In this document: piece after piece, positions 17,132 to 25,766 of the stretch
Position numbering within the stretch: position 1 is the first letter of the stretch
Layout of the letters: each line of letters begins with the position of its first letter
Assembly (NCBI RefSeq): GCF_009671205.1
Contig: NZ_CP045309.1
Coordinates: forward strand, 5,474,001-5,538,000
Reading direction: 5' to 3'
Length of the DNA: 64,000 bases
Origin: Micromonospora terminaliae
Lineage (GTDB): Bacteria; Actinomycetota; Actinomycetes; Mycobacteriales; Micromonosporaceae
The notes under the pieces: model-generated
What the model saw: only the letters and a program-made list of their open reading frames with translations
The model's database searches: none
Told to the model about the DNA's origin: nothing
Translations under genes and position numbers: made by a program

Positions 17132-18391
17132 TCACCATGCCCGCTCTCCAGTGGTCAACGGCAACGGTACGAGTGGCACCCGGTCGCCCGCCGCGCCGCT
17201 CGTGCCCGGGCGGATCACCGCGAAGCCGTCGGCGCCGGCCAGACCCCGCAGCATCGCCGAACCGACGTGGCGGACCGGGTGTGCCGTGCCGGCCGCCCGG
17301 TCCCAGCGCACCAGGGCCAGGTGGGTGTGGTCGCCGCGCCCGGGGACCGCCTCTGCCAGGGTGACCTGCGGCAGCACCGGCATCGGCCGGCCCTGCAGGC
17401 CGGCGAGCAGCGGCGCGACCAGCGAGACCAGCGCCACGACGGCGGACTGCGGGTTGCCCGGCAGGCCGGCCACGAAACGGACGCGGCCGTCGTCGCCGAC
17501 CAGCCGGGCCAGCAGCATCGGGAAGCCGGGCCGGACCGCCACGGTGTTCACCACGTAGTCGGCGCCGAGCGTCTCCAGCGTCGGGTGCAGGTGGTCGACC
17601 GGGCCGTGCATGGTGCCGCCGGTGGTGCAGACCAGGTCGGCGTCGGCGAGCGCGGCGCGCACCGCGGCCACGTGGGCGGGGAGCGTGTCGGCCACCGGGC
17701 CGACCACGTCGGCGGGGCGCACCTGGCAGCCGTAGCGGCGCAGCCAGGCGGGCACCGCCGGGCCGAGCGCGTCCCGGACCCGGCCGGCCCCGGGCGGACC
17801 CTCGGTCAGCAGTTCGTCGCCGAAGACCAGCAGCGCGGCGCGGGGCCGGCGGCGGACCCGCAGGGTGTCGTACCCGCAGGAGGCGGCCAGGCCGATCACC
17901 GCCGGGTCGACAGGCGTGCCGGCGGGCAGCAGTTCCTCCCCGGCGTACGCCTCCTCACCCGGCTCCCGCCACTCCGGCACGGGCCGGGGCGTGCCGGTCA
18001 CCCGGCCGTCCGCGGTGCGGGCCGACTCCTCGATCCGCAGGATCGCCGTCGTGCCCTCGGGGACCATCGCACCCGTGGCGATCTCCACCGTGCTGCCGTC
18101 CGCCGCCAGCGGGGGCGGGGTCTGCCCGGCGAGCACCCGGCCGACCACCCGCCACGGGCCGTCCCCACGCACCGCCCAGCCGTCCACGCTGGAGGTCGGG
18201 AACGCCGGCAGGTCGGTACGCGTCGCCAGCGGCTCGGCCAGGGTGTGCCCGTCGGCCTCGGCGAGCGACCGGCCGATCGTGGGGAGCGCGGCGGCGAGAC
18301 CCACCGCGTACACCCGGGAGCGGGCCTCCTCCCACCCGGCCGGCGGCGGCGCGGCGACCTCGGCCGCGGCGGCTGCGGTTTCCGTGCTCAT
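17132..18391 (-). CDS. moeA: Molybdopterin molybdotransferase MoeA (divergent)
   Basis: 419 aa, full length. MoeA uses adenylated molybdopterin and molybdate to make Moco. The substrate-site motifs of MoeA are recognisable: S-S-V-D-G-W-A (usually S-A-M-D-G-Y-A), I-A-T-G-A-M-V-P-E-G, F-G-D-E-L-L and G-L-P-G-N-P-Q-S-A-V. The usual SGGVSVG.xDY loop is changed to T-G-G-T-M-H-G-P-V-D-H, but keeps an Asp at the expected place. It may therefore be a lineage-specific MoeA; another moeA elsewhere is possible. It lies between mog and moaE in one operon. Confidence 0.88.
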   Translation of the reverse strand: MSTETAAAAAEVAAPPPAGWEEARSRVYAVGLAAALPTIGRSLAEADGHTLAEPLATRTDLPAFPTSSVDGWAVRGDGPWRVVGRVLAGQTPPPLAADGSTVEIATGAMVPEGTTAILRIEESARTADGRVTGTPRPVPEWREPGEEAYAGEELLPAGTPVDPAVIGLAASCGYDTLRVRRRPRAALLVFGDELLTEGPPGAGRVRDALGPAVPAWLRRYGCQVRPADVVGPVADTLPAHVAAVRAALADADLVCTTGGTMHGPVDHLHPTLETLGADYVVNTVAVRPGFPMLLARLVGDDGRVRFVAGLPGNPQSAVVALVSLVAPLLAGLQGRPMPVLPQVTLAEAVPGRGDHTHLALVRWDRAAGTAHPVRHVGSAMLRGLAGADGFAVIRPGTSGAAGDRVPLVPLPLTTGERAW

Positions 18392-18428
18392 CGGCCGAGC
18401 CTATCCCCGGTGCGGCGGGGGTGTGCGG

Positions 18429-18899
18429 TCAGTGGTCGCCGCCGCGGAGCTGGTCGACGGTGTGCCGCAGGATCGGGCCGAGCACCACCAGGCCGTCCTT
18501 CGCCCCGCCGCGCGACCCGGGCAGGTTGACCACCAGCATCCGGCCGGCCACCCCGGCCAGCCCGCGCGACAGCGCGGCCGTCGGCACGGCCTCGCGGCTG
18601 TGTGCCCGGATCGCCTCGGCGATGCCGGGGATCTCGTAGTCGAGCAGGGGGCGGGTCACGTCGGGAGTGCGGTCGGTCGGGGTGACCCCCGTGCCGCCGC
18701 TGGTCAGCACCACGTCGACGCCCTCGTCGCGGGCCGCCCGCAGCGCCACGCCGACCGGCTCGCCGTCGGGCACCACCACCGGCTCGTCGACCTCGCAGCC
18801 CAGCTCCCGCAGGCCGGCGACGAGGAGCGGGCCGCTGGTGTCCGCGTACACCCCGGCGGCCGCCCGGTTCGAGGCGACGATCACCCGGGCCCGGATCAC
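18429..18899 (-). CDS. mog: Molybdopterin adenylyltransferase (MogA/MoaB family)
   Basis: 156 aa. It adenylates molybdopterin before MoeA acts. The MoCF fold shows in V-I-V-A-S-N-R-A-A-A-G near the start, L-T-S-G-G-T-G-V-T-P-T-D-R-T-P-D (the conserved TxGGTG-hexad region, about residues 64-80) and N-L-P-G-S near 130. GTG 18899 overlaps the moaC stop (GTGA), which fixes the start; the longer frame would run into moaC. MogA and MoaB cannot be told apart by eye. Confidence 0.92.
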   Translation of the reverse strand: MIRARVIVASNRAAAGVYADTSGPLLVAGLRELGCEVDEPVVVPDGEPVGVALRAARDEGVDVVLTSGGTGVTPTDRTPDVTRPLLDYEIPGIAEAIRAHSREAVPTAALSRGLAGVAGRMLVVNLPGSRGGAKDGLVVLGPILRHTVDQLRGGDH

Positions 18900-19387
18900 G
18901 GCCGGTCCTCCGGCCGGACCCACTCGCCGGTCTTGCCGCCCTCCTTGCGCAGCACCCGGACCGCGTCCACCGAGGCCGCCGGGTCGACCGCCTTGACCAT
19001 GTCGACCAGGGCGAGCCCGGCGACGGCCACCGCGGTGAGCGCCTCCATCTCGACCCCCGTCCGGTCGGCGGTCTTCGCCGTGGCGGTGATCTCGACCGTG
19101 TCGTCGGTGAGCCGCAGGTCGACGGTGACGCCGTGCAGGGCGATCGGGTGGCAGAGCGGGATCAGGTCGGGGGTGCGCTTGGCCCCCATGATCCCGGCGA
19201 GCCGGCCGACGGCCAGGGCGTCCCCCTTGGGCAGGCCGTCGCGGCGCAGCAGCTCCACCACCTCGGCGGTGGTGCGGAGGCGGCCGGCGGCGACCGCGAG
19301 CCGGCCGGAGACCGGCTTGGCGGAGACGTCGACCATCCGGGCCGCGCCGGCCGGGTCGACGTGGGTGAGCTGCGCGGGATCGGTCAC
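18896..19387 (-). CDS. moaC: Cyclic pyranopterin monophosphate synthase MoaC
   Basis: 163 aa, standard length. It converts the MoaA product to cyclic pyranopterin monophosphate. Hallmarks: LTHVDPAGAARMVDVSAKP at the N-terminus, KRTPDLIPLCHPIAL (about residues 68-82, active-site LCHP) and T-G-V-E-M-E-A-L-T-A-V-A-V-A (about 111-124). K-E-G-G-K-T-G near the end is also conserved. It starts at GTG 19387 and is the first gene of the minus-strand Moco operon. The 224-bp gap to the SARP gene upstream probably holds its promoter. Confidence 0.97.
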   Translation of the reverse strand: MTDPAQLTHVDPAGAARMVDVSAKPVSGRLAVAAGRLRTTAEVVELLRRDGLPKGDALAVGRLAGIMGAKRTPDLIPLCHPIALHGVTVDLRLTDDTVEITATAKTADRTGVEMEALTAVAVAGLALVDMVKAVDPAASVDAVRVLRKEGGKTGEWVRPEDRP

Positions 19388-19611
19388 GGCCGCGAGCCTA
19401 TCCGCCCGGTACGCCCGGGCGCGCGCGTCGGGGCCGGCGGCGGGGAGGGGCACCGCACGGCACCCCTCCCACACCTGCCCGCCGTCGATTCGCTGGGGGG
19501 AAACTGACGGCGGGGGCCTCGTCGACCGGGTCCCCCGTGCAGCGGACCGCCCCCGTTGGCCGACATGCCGCGACGCTAACGAGCCAGGCGATAAGGAATC
19601 GATAAACCGGT

Positions 19612-22600
19612 TCAGACCCGGTCCGGCCGGACCTCCGCCAGCAGCCGGCGGATCTCGTGCTGCTCAGGCACCCCCGTCCGCTCGAAGATCGCCAGGGCCC
19701 TGCGCCGGTACCGGCGTGCCTCCTCGGGATCGGTGTCCGCCAGGTGTTCGGCGAGGCCGCTCAGCGCCCGGCCCTGCTCGTAGGGATGCGCGATGCGGGT
19801 GGCGATGTCGAGCGCCTCATGGAACATGGCCACCGACTCCTCCGGTCGTCCGGCGACCCGCAGTGTCATGGCCAGTTCGTTGCGGGCCTCGGCCTGGACG
19901 TGGCGTTCCCCGGCGTTGGCCGCCGCCTCGATCGCGGCGTGGTGGTGCCGCAGCGCCTCGTCGAGCCGGCCGAGCTGCCGGTAGGTACCGGCCAGGTCGC
20001 TGAGGGTCTCGGCCCGGGCGTACCCGTTGCCGGTGCGGTCCCGCAGCGCCAGGGACGCCCGGAGCAGGCGTTCCGCCTGTGCGTTCTGGCCGATGCGGTA
20101 GCGGACGCCCCCGAGGTGACCGAGCGCGTTGGACAGGTGGAACAGGTCCCCTCTGACCCGGGCGACGAAGAGGTGCAGCCGATGGACCGCCATGGACTCG
20201 TCGTGCCGGCCCAGGAACCGCAGGGTGAGACCCAGGTTGGGCAGCACGGGCAGGGTGTCCAGGGCGCCGGCCCGCACGGCGGCCTCGTTGACGTCGAGCG
20301 ACTCCTGGATGCGGCCGGTCAGCCAGTACACGACGCCCAGGTTCACCCGCGCGCGATCCGTGCCCTCGACGTCGCCGAGTTCCGCCCGGATCGACACCAC
20401 CTCGTGCAGGTGGGCCGACGCCTCCTGATAGGCGCCGGTACGCACGCAGGCCGAGGCGAGGTAGTTGTGCATGAGGGCGACGGCGTGCCGGTCGCCCGTC
20501 CGCCGCGCCGCGACCAGCCCTTCGCCATGCGTGGCGGAGATGTCGTCGAAGTAGCTGCGCATGTAGAAGAAGCGCCAGGCCGCCCGGGCCAGCCGCCACG
20601 CCATCGCCTCGTGACCCTCGCGGGCGGCCTGCCGGACGAGGGAGTTCAGATTGAGGCGCTGCTCCTCCAGCCACTCCAGGTCACCGGGGAGCCGCGCCGA
20701 GAGCAGATCGGGACGCCGGGGCGCCGTCAGGCGCAGATTCCGGTCGACCAGGCGCTTCTCCTCGATCGGCGCGGAGACCACCACGACCGAATGCAGGAGG
20801 TGATCGAGGAGTCCCGCCACCGCCGCCTTCCGGACCGGTTCCGGGTCCGTCTGCAGCGACAGTTCGTAGGCGTACTGTCGCATCAGGTCGTGCAGGCGGT
20901 AACGCCCCTCGGCGATCTCCTCCACCAGGTGCCGGTCGACCAGTTCGTCGATCAGGTCGGCGGCCTCGTCCAGTGGCAGGTCGGTGAGCGCGGCCACCAT
21001 GGCGGTGTCGAAGTGACCCGCGGCGACCAGTCCCAGGGATCGGAAGAGACCCCTGGCCGCGCCGTCCAGCGGCTCGTACGACTCGGCGAACGCCTCGACC
21101 ACGGTTCGCGCCTCCGCCTTCAACCGCGGAAGGAACGCCGGCTTCCCCGCCAGCCGGCGGACCATGTCGGACATGGTCCACGCCGGGCGATGGGCCAGCC
21201 GGGTGCCGGCCAGGCGGATGGCGAGCGGCAGCCCGCCGCACATGCGCACCATCTCCGCCGCCCCGTCGGGATCGGCCGCGACCCGCTCCTCGCCGACGAG
21301 GGACGTGAGCAGGGCCAGCGCTTCGGGCTCGGGCAGCACGGGAAGCGACACCGGAGGCCGCTCGGTGAGCGCCAGAAGCCGGCGCCGGCTGGTCACCAGG
21401 ACCACGGCACGACCGGTGACGGGCAGCAGGGGCTCGACCTGCGCGCTGTCCACGGCGTTGTCGAGCACCACCACGGCCCTGCGGAGGGTGAGTTCCCGCC
21501 GCCACATCTCGATCCGGTCGGGCAGGTCCCCGGGGATCCGACCGGCCGGCAGACCGAGCTGACGGAGCAGGGTGACCAGGGCGGACGCGGGTGGGACCGG
21601 CGCACCCTCCGCGTGGCCACCCAGGTCGACGAACAGTTGCCCGCCCGGAAGCCGGTCCGCGAGCCGGTGGGCGAGGTGGACCGCGAGTGTCGTCTTGCCG
21701 CAGCCCGCCATGCCGTCGATCACCCGCACCACCGGGCCGGTCTCATCGGCGGTGATGTCGCCGAGCATCCGCTCGATGACGTCCCGCCGTCCGACGAAGT
21801 CCGGCACCACACGGGGCAGCCAGTTCGGGCCCCGGCCGGCGTCCTCGTTCCCACCGCTCGCCGCGGCTGCCACCGGGCCGCCCGCGAACCTCCGCCGCGC
21901 CCTCCGGGCACCGAGCGCGGCACGGTGGACCCGTTCCAGCTCGGGCCCGGGTGGCACACCGAGCTGCTCGGCGAGCGCGTCGTGCGCGGCCTCGTAGACG
22001 GCGACCGCTCCGGCGAGGTCGTCGGTGCGGATGAGCGCGCGCATGAGCAGGGCCTGGGCGGGTTCGCGCAGCGGATACCGCGACGCGTGGGCACGCAGGA
22101 GCGGCAGGGCCAGGTCGGGGCGATCGGTCCGCAGTCGTAACTCGCCCAGCAACTCGACGGCGGCCTGGCGCTCGCGGTCCACCTCCGCACGTCGCGCCGT
22201 CAGGGTGGGACCCAGCGGCAGCCCGGCCAGTAGCGGCTCGGGCCAGGCTTCGATCGTCTCCGCGAGCAGCGCTGCGGCGTCGACCGGCTCACCCGCCTCC
22301 GCCAACTCCCGCGCCCGGCGCCACCCGGTGCCGACTCGGACCAGGTCGACCCGGCTCGGTTCCACCCCGAGGCGATAGCCGCCCTGTTCCCGGACCACCG
22401 AGACACGCCCGGCGGTCGCCGCTTCGACGCTCCGGCGAAGATTGGCGGCGTAGGTGCGCACGTTGGGAACCGCCGAGCGCGGTGGGTCCTCCGGCCACAG
22501 CTCGTCCACCAGCCCGTCCACGGTGACCAGCCGGCCGACCTGCACCGCGAGCATGGCGAACACGAGCTGCTGTTTCGGTGTGCCGAGGTGCACATTCCCG

Positions 22601-22668
22601 TCCTCGGTCCGTACCGCGAGACCACCCAGGACTCGAATATCCACGTCGGCCGACTCCGGATTTAGCAC
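19612..22668 (-). CDS. AfsR-type SARP regulator (wHTH-BTAD-NB-ARC-TPR)
   Basis: 1018 aa. Order: OmpR-like winged helix (about 10-95, with D-I-R-V-L-G-G-L and the E-L-W-P segment), bacterial transcriptional activation domain (about 100-245), STAND ATPase with Walker A GMAGCGKTT (~319-327), Walker B V-V-V-L-D-N-A and C-G-G-L-P-L-A-I-R-L-A, then about 400 residues of TPRs. Such proteins integrate signals and activate secondary metabolism or sporulation genes through direct repeats near -35. No biosynthetic cluster is beside it, so its targets are probably elsewhere. It is divergent from the GGDEF-EAL gene. The GTG start at 22668 lies sixteen residues before the wHTH. Confidence 0.92.
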   Translation of the reverse strand: MLNPESADVDIRVLGGLAVRTEDGNVHLGTPKQQLVFAMLAVQVGRLVTVDGLVDELWPEDPPRSAVPNVRTYAANLRRSVEAATAGRVSVVREQGGYRLGVEPSRVDLVRVGTGWRRARELAEAGEPVDAAALLAETIEAWPEPLLAGLPLGPTLTARRAEVDRERQAAVELLGELRLRTDRPDLALPLLRAHASRYPLREPAQALLMRALIRTDDLAGAVAVYEAAHDALAEQLGVPPGPELERVHRAALGARRARRRFAGGPVAAAASGGNEDAGRGPNWLPRVVPDFVGRRDVIERMLGDITADETGPVVRVIDGMAGCGKTTLAVHLAHRLADRLPGGQLFVDLGGHAEGAPVPPASALVTLLRQLGLPAGRIPGDLPDRIEMWRRELTLRRAVVVLDNAVDSAQVEPLLPVTGRAVVLVTSRRRLLALTERPPVSLPVLPEPEALALLTSLVGEERVAADPDGAAEMVRMCGGLPLAIRLAGTRLAHRPAWTMSDMVRRLAGKPAFLPRLKAEARTVVEAFAESYEPLDGAARGLFRSLGLVAAGHFDTAMVAALTDLPLDEAADLIDELVDRHLVEEIAEGRYRLHDLMRQYAYELSLQTDPEPVRKAAVAGLLDHLLHSVVVVSAPIEEKRLVDRNLRLTAPRRPDLLSARLPGDLEWLEEQRLNLNSLVRQAAREGHEAMAWRLARAAWRFFYMRSYFDDISATHGEGLVAARRTGDRHAVALMHNYLASACVRTGAYQEASAHLHEVVSIRAELGDVEGTDRARVNLGVVYWLTGRIQESLDVNEAAVRAGALDTLPVLPNLGLTLRFLGRHDESMAVHRLHLFVARVRGDLFHLSNALGHLGGVRYRIGQNAQAERLLRASLALRDRTGNGYARAETLSDLAGTYRQLGRLDEALRHHHAAIEAAANAGERHVQAEARNELAMTLRVAGRPEESVAMFHEALDIATRIAHPYEQGRALSGLAEHLADTDPEEARRYRRRALAIFERTGVPEQHEIRRLLAEVRPDRV

Positions 22669-23187
22669 ACGTCAATCGATCGCGTCGGAATTCTACCGAC
22701 GGTCGCGGGGAGCCACCGGCCCGCTACGGGGTATTTACGCACGTGCGTCGCCCATTCCGGTTCGGACCGTCAACCAAAGTGAGGTTGAAAATAGAGCGGC
22801 AACTGTCCAGGCTGACAAGCAAGGTGCAAGTCTCACAGCAGTGCGGTCGCGCTCGGCTACCGGCCGGGCACGTGCGGGATAGGGCTCACTCCGCTCCGCA
22901 TAACCGCCATGGACAGACCGTCATATACCGCCACAGTGTTGGCTAATATTGCGCATACCGACATTTATCTCTTCTGACTGGACACCTCTGGCTCCTAAGC
23001 TGCATTCGAGGTTTTACGGAACCTTCTAACGCTTCGGAAAGAGCCGGAAGGAGTCGGGCGATGCGCGGCAGCGAGTGGCACTGAAACTGCGGGGCTTCAC
23101 CCCGGGAATCCCTCGCGGTAGGCTCCTGGCATCGAACCTGCTGGTTGATGCCGGTCCAGGCTTCAGCCGTTCAGCTACTGGAGCCGG
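22669..23187. promoter_or_regulatory. 519-bp divergent promoter region, SARP gene / GGDEF-EAL gene
   Basis: This gap holds no convincing gene. About 22890-23045 is clearly A+T-richer than the flanks (runs such as GGCTAATATTGCGCATACC), as promoters are in this genome. A short dyad AGGTT-N6-AACCT lies at 23009-23024. I cannot assign individual -35/-10 boxes or a known riboswitch. Confidence 0.45.
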
Positions 23188-25704
23188 GTGAGCCATACCG
23201 ACGGACGACGCGATGTTGAGACCGATCGGCACCTGCTGACGCTCGTCGGTCTCATCGTCGTCCTCGCCACAGCGGTGACGGTCACCGCCATGGTCTTCCT
23301 GGCACGAACCCCACCCAGCTCCGTCCGGGACGTGGCCACGTTCGCCACGCTGACCTTCATGATCGCGGTCGGCGGGGTCGTCAAAACGTCGGTCCGGATC
23401 CGGTCGACCACCCATTCCATCGCGTGGGTCGAGACGGCCATCGTGATCGGCGTCGCGATCAGCCCGGCCTCCTGGGTCGTCGTGGCCACCGTTCTGGGTG
23501 TCGCCGGCGCCTCCGCCGTGCTGCGCCTGCCGGCCATCAAGGCGGCCTTCGGCATCGGCAAGAACGTGCTGATCGCCGGGGGAACCGTGGCCGTCGCCGG
23601 GTTTCTCCACTGGCCCGGCGCAGCCCCGCCCGTCGGTGACCTCATCGGCACCCTGAGCATCGTCTACCTGGTCGCGGCGCTCCTCGACGACCTGCTGGCG
23701 ATGCCGGTCATCGCACTCGCCTCCGGCACCCGCATCCTCCGGCAGTTCCGCGACGACCTGGACCTGCGGCTCGCCGGCTTCGCCGTCCGCTTCGTGGTGG
23801 CCGCCTGCACCGTGCTCATCCTCCGGGCCGACCCCCGGCTGCTGCTCGCCGTGCCGCCGCTGGTGCTCAGCCTGCACCTCGCCTACTCGACGCGCGTCCG
23901 CACGCGCACCGAGCAGCAGGCCTGGCAGAGGCTCGCCCGGGCCACCGACGCGCTCAACGTCGTCGACCTCGGCCAGGTGCTGACCACCGCCGTCACCGAG
24001 GCCGCCGAGCTCTTCTCCGCCGACGAGGTCGAGATCGAGCTGCGCGACCGGGGGCGCACGGTCCGCGGCAACGCCGGCGGCATCACGTACGACGGGGCGA
24101 CGCCCGAGCCGAGCGCGGTGAACGGCAGGGTCCTGCCGGTCGCGCTGGAGGGGCACGACCGGGCGGTGGACCTGGGCGTCCTGCGACTGCGGTTCGCCGG
24201 GCCGATCGAGCTGTCCGAGCGGGAGCAGTACACCCTGCGCACCTTCGCCTCGGCGCTCTGCACCGCCGTCCGCAACGCCCAGGCGTACGCCGAGCTGGCC
24301 CGCATCGCCGACGAGCACGCGTACGCCGCCACCCACGACGCGCTCACCGGGCTGTCCAACCGCCGGCACCTGCTCGACGAGGGCACCGAGCAGCTCACCA
24401 GCCGGCACGCCGAGGGCGTCACCGCCCTGGTGCTGATCGACCTCAACCACTTCAAGGAGGTCAACGACACCCTCGGGCACGGCGCCGGCGACCGGGTGCT
24501 GACGCAGGTCGCCGACCGGCTGCGCGACGCGGCCCGCCCCGACGACCTGGTGGCCCGCCTCGGCGGCGACGAGTTCGCCGTCCTGCTGCGCGGCCTGCCC
24601 GCCCCGGCGATCGCGGCGCACCGGGCCGAGGCGCTGCTCGCCGCGCTGCACGAGCCGCTCGACCTGGACGGCATGCGGATCAGCGTAGAGGCCAGCGGCG
24701 GCATCGCGGTCGCCCCGGCCAGCGGCGGCATGGCCGAGCTGCTGCGCCGCGCCGACGTCGCGATGTACCAGGCCAAGCGGGCCGGCCAGCGCATCGCCAC
24801 CTACGCCCCGACCCGCGACACCGCCGACCTGAGCCGGCTCACCCTCGGCGGCGAGCTGCCCCGCGCGGTCGCCGACCACGAGTTCACCGTCAACTTCCAG
24901 CCGATCGTCGACCTGGGCAGCGGCGAGGTGATCGGCGCCGAGGCGCTGGCCCGCTGGCACCACCCGACGCACGGCATGATCGACCCGCTGCGCTTCATCG
25001 AGGCGGTCGAGCGCTCCGGGCTGCTGCCCGCCTTCGCCGAGGCGATCCTCGACCAGGCGCTCATCGCCGCCGGGTCGTGGCGGGACGCCGGCTTCGACCT
25101 GCCGGTCTCGGTCAACGTGTCGCCACGCAGCCTCCTCGACGCCCGCTTCCCCGGTGCGGTGCTGGCCCGGCTGCGGGCCCACGACCTGCCGCCGGACCGG
25201 CTCGTGCTGGAGCTGACCGAGACCCTGACGCTCAGCCAGCTCGACGTTGTCGACCGCGTGCTCAGCCGGCTGCGCGACTCCGGCGTACGGCTGGCCCTGG
25301 ACGACTTCGGCACCGGCTACTCCTCGCTCTCGCTGCTCTCCCGGATCCCCGTGCACGAGCTGAAGATCGACCGGAGCTTCGTCACGGCGATGGAGAGCGC
25401 CGCCGAGGCCGCCGCCGTGATCCGCTCCACCCTGGACCTGGGCCGCAGCCTCGACCTAACCGTGGTGGCCGAGGGCGTGGAGAGCGAACCCCAGCGGCGG
25501 GCGCTCTGGGAGCTGGGCTGCGCCGCCGGGCAGGGCCACCTGTTCGCCCGGCCGCTGCCGTCCGGCACGCTGCTCGCCGCTCTCCACCGGGGAGCCGGCG
25601 GCCGACCGGGCGCCCTCGCACCGCCACTGCACGACGCCGGCGCGGTGATCCGCCTGCCCGGCCGCCGCACCGGCGCCGGCCGCAACCGCACCGCCACCCC
25701 CTGA
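23188..25704 (+). CDS. Membrane GGDEF-EAL cyclic-di-GMP enzyme
   Basis: 838 aa. The first ~230 residues form about six membrane helices. Residues ~245-375 look like a GAF-type sensor. Then comes a diguanylate cyclase domain with intact GGDEF (L-G-G-D-E-F, about 457-462) and N-H-F-K-E-V-N-D-T-L-G-H, and a phosphodiesterase domain with intact E-A-L (about 585), D-D-F-G-T-G-Y-S-S-L and V-A-E-G-V-E-S. Both catalytic sites look active, so it could make or break c-di-GMP depending on the sensor. GTG 23188 has GGAG just upstream. It is divergent from a large SARP regulator, which suggests developmental or metabolic control but does not prove it. Confidence 0.95.
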   Translation: MSHTDGRRDVETDRHLLTLVGLIVVLATAVTVTAMVFLARTPPSSVRDVATFATLTFMIAVGGVVKTSVRIRSTTHSIAWVETAIVIGVAISPASWVVVATVLGVAGASAVLRLPAIKAAFGIGKNVLIAGGTVAVAGFLHWPGAAPPVGDLIGTLSIVYLVAALLDDLLAMPVIALASGTRILRQFRDDLDLRLAGFAVRFVVAACTVLILRADPRLLLAVPPLVLSLHLAYSTRVRTRTEQQAWQRLARATDALNVVDLGQVLTTAVTEAAELFSADEVEIELRDRGRTVRGNAGGITYDGATPEPSAVNGRVLPVALEGHDRAVDLGVLRLRFAGPIELSEREQYTLRTFASALCTAVRNAQAYAELARIADEHAYAATHDALTGLSNRRHLLDEGTEQLTSRHAEGVTALVLIDLNHFKEVNDTLGHGAGDRVLTQVADRLRDAARPDDLVARLGGDEFAVLLRGLPAPAIAAHRAEALLAALHEPLDLDGMRISVEASGGIAVAPASGGMAELLRRADVAMYQAKRAGQRIATYAPTRDTADLSRLTLGGELPRAVADHEFTVNFQPIVDLGSGEVIGAEALARWHHPTHGMIDPLRFIEAVERSGLLPAFAEAILDQALIAAGSWRDAGFDLPVSVNVSPRSLLDARFPGAVLARLRAHDLPPDRLVLELTETLTLSQLDVVDRVLSRLRDSGVRLALDDFGTGYSSLSLLSRIPVHELKIDRSFVTAMESAAEAAAVIRSTLDLGRSLDLTVVAEGVESEPQRRALWELGCAAGQGHLFARPLPSGTLLAALHRGAGGRPGALAPPLHDAGAVIRLPGRRTGAGRNRTATP

Positions 25705-25766
25705 CCACCGCCGCCCGCCATGATCGGCGGCCGGGGGCGCCGTACCCGTCTGCCAGACTGGCCCGC

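Noticed and set aside
15323..18529. 1068-codon plus-strand frame across GT87, moaE and moeA
   Set aside because: It runs through genes on both strands and has the repetitive Arg/Ala/Gly composition of a wrong frame.
22669..23187. Riboswitch (c-di-GMP or cobalamin type) before the GGDEF-EAL gene
   Set aside because: I could not find the conserved core of any class; only short unrelated hairpins are seen.
23026..25356. 776-codon minus-strand frame opposite GGDEF-EAL
   Set aside because: Antisense shadow of an intact, motif-rich gene.
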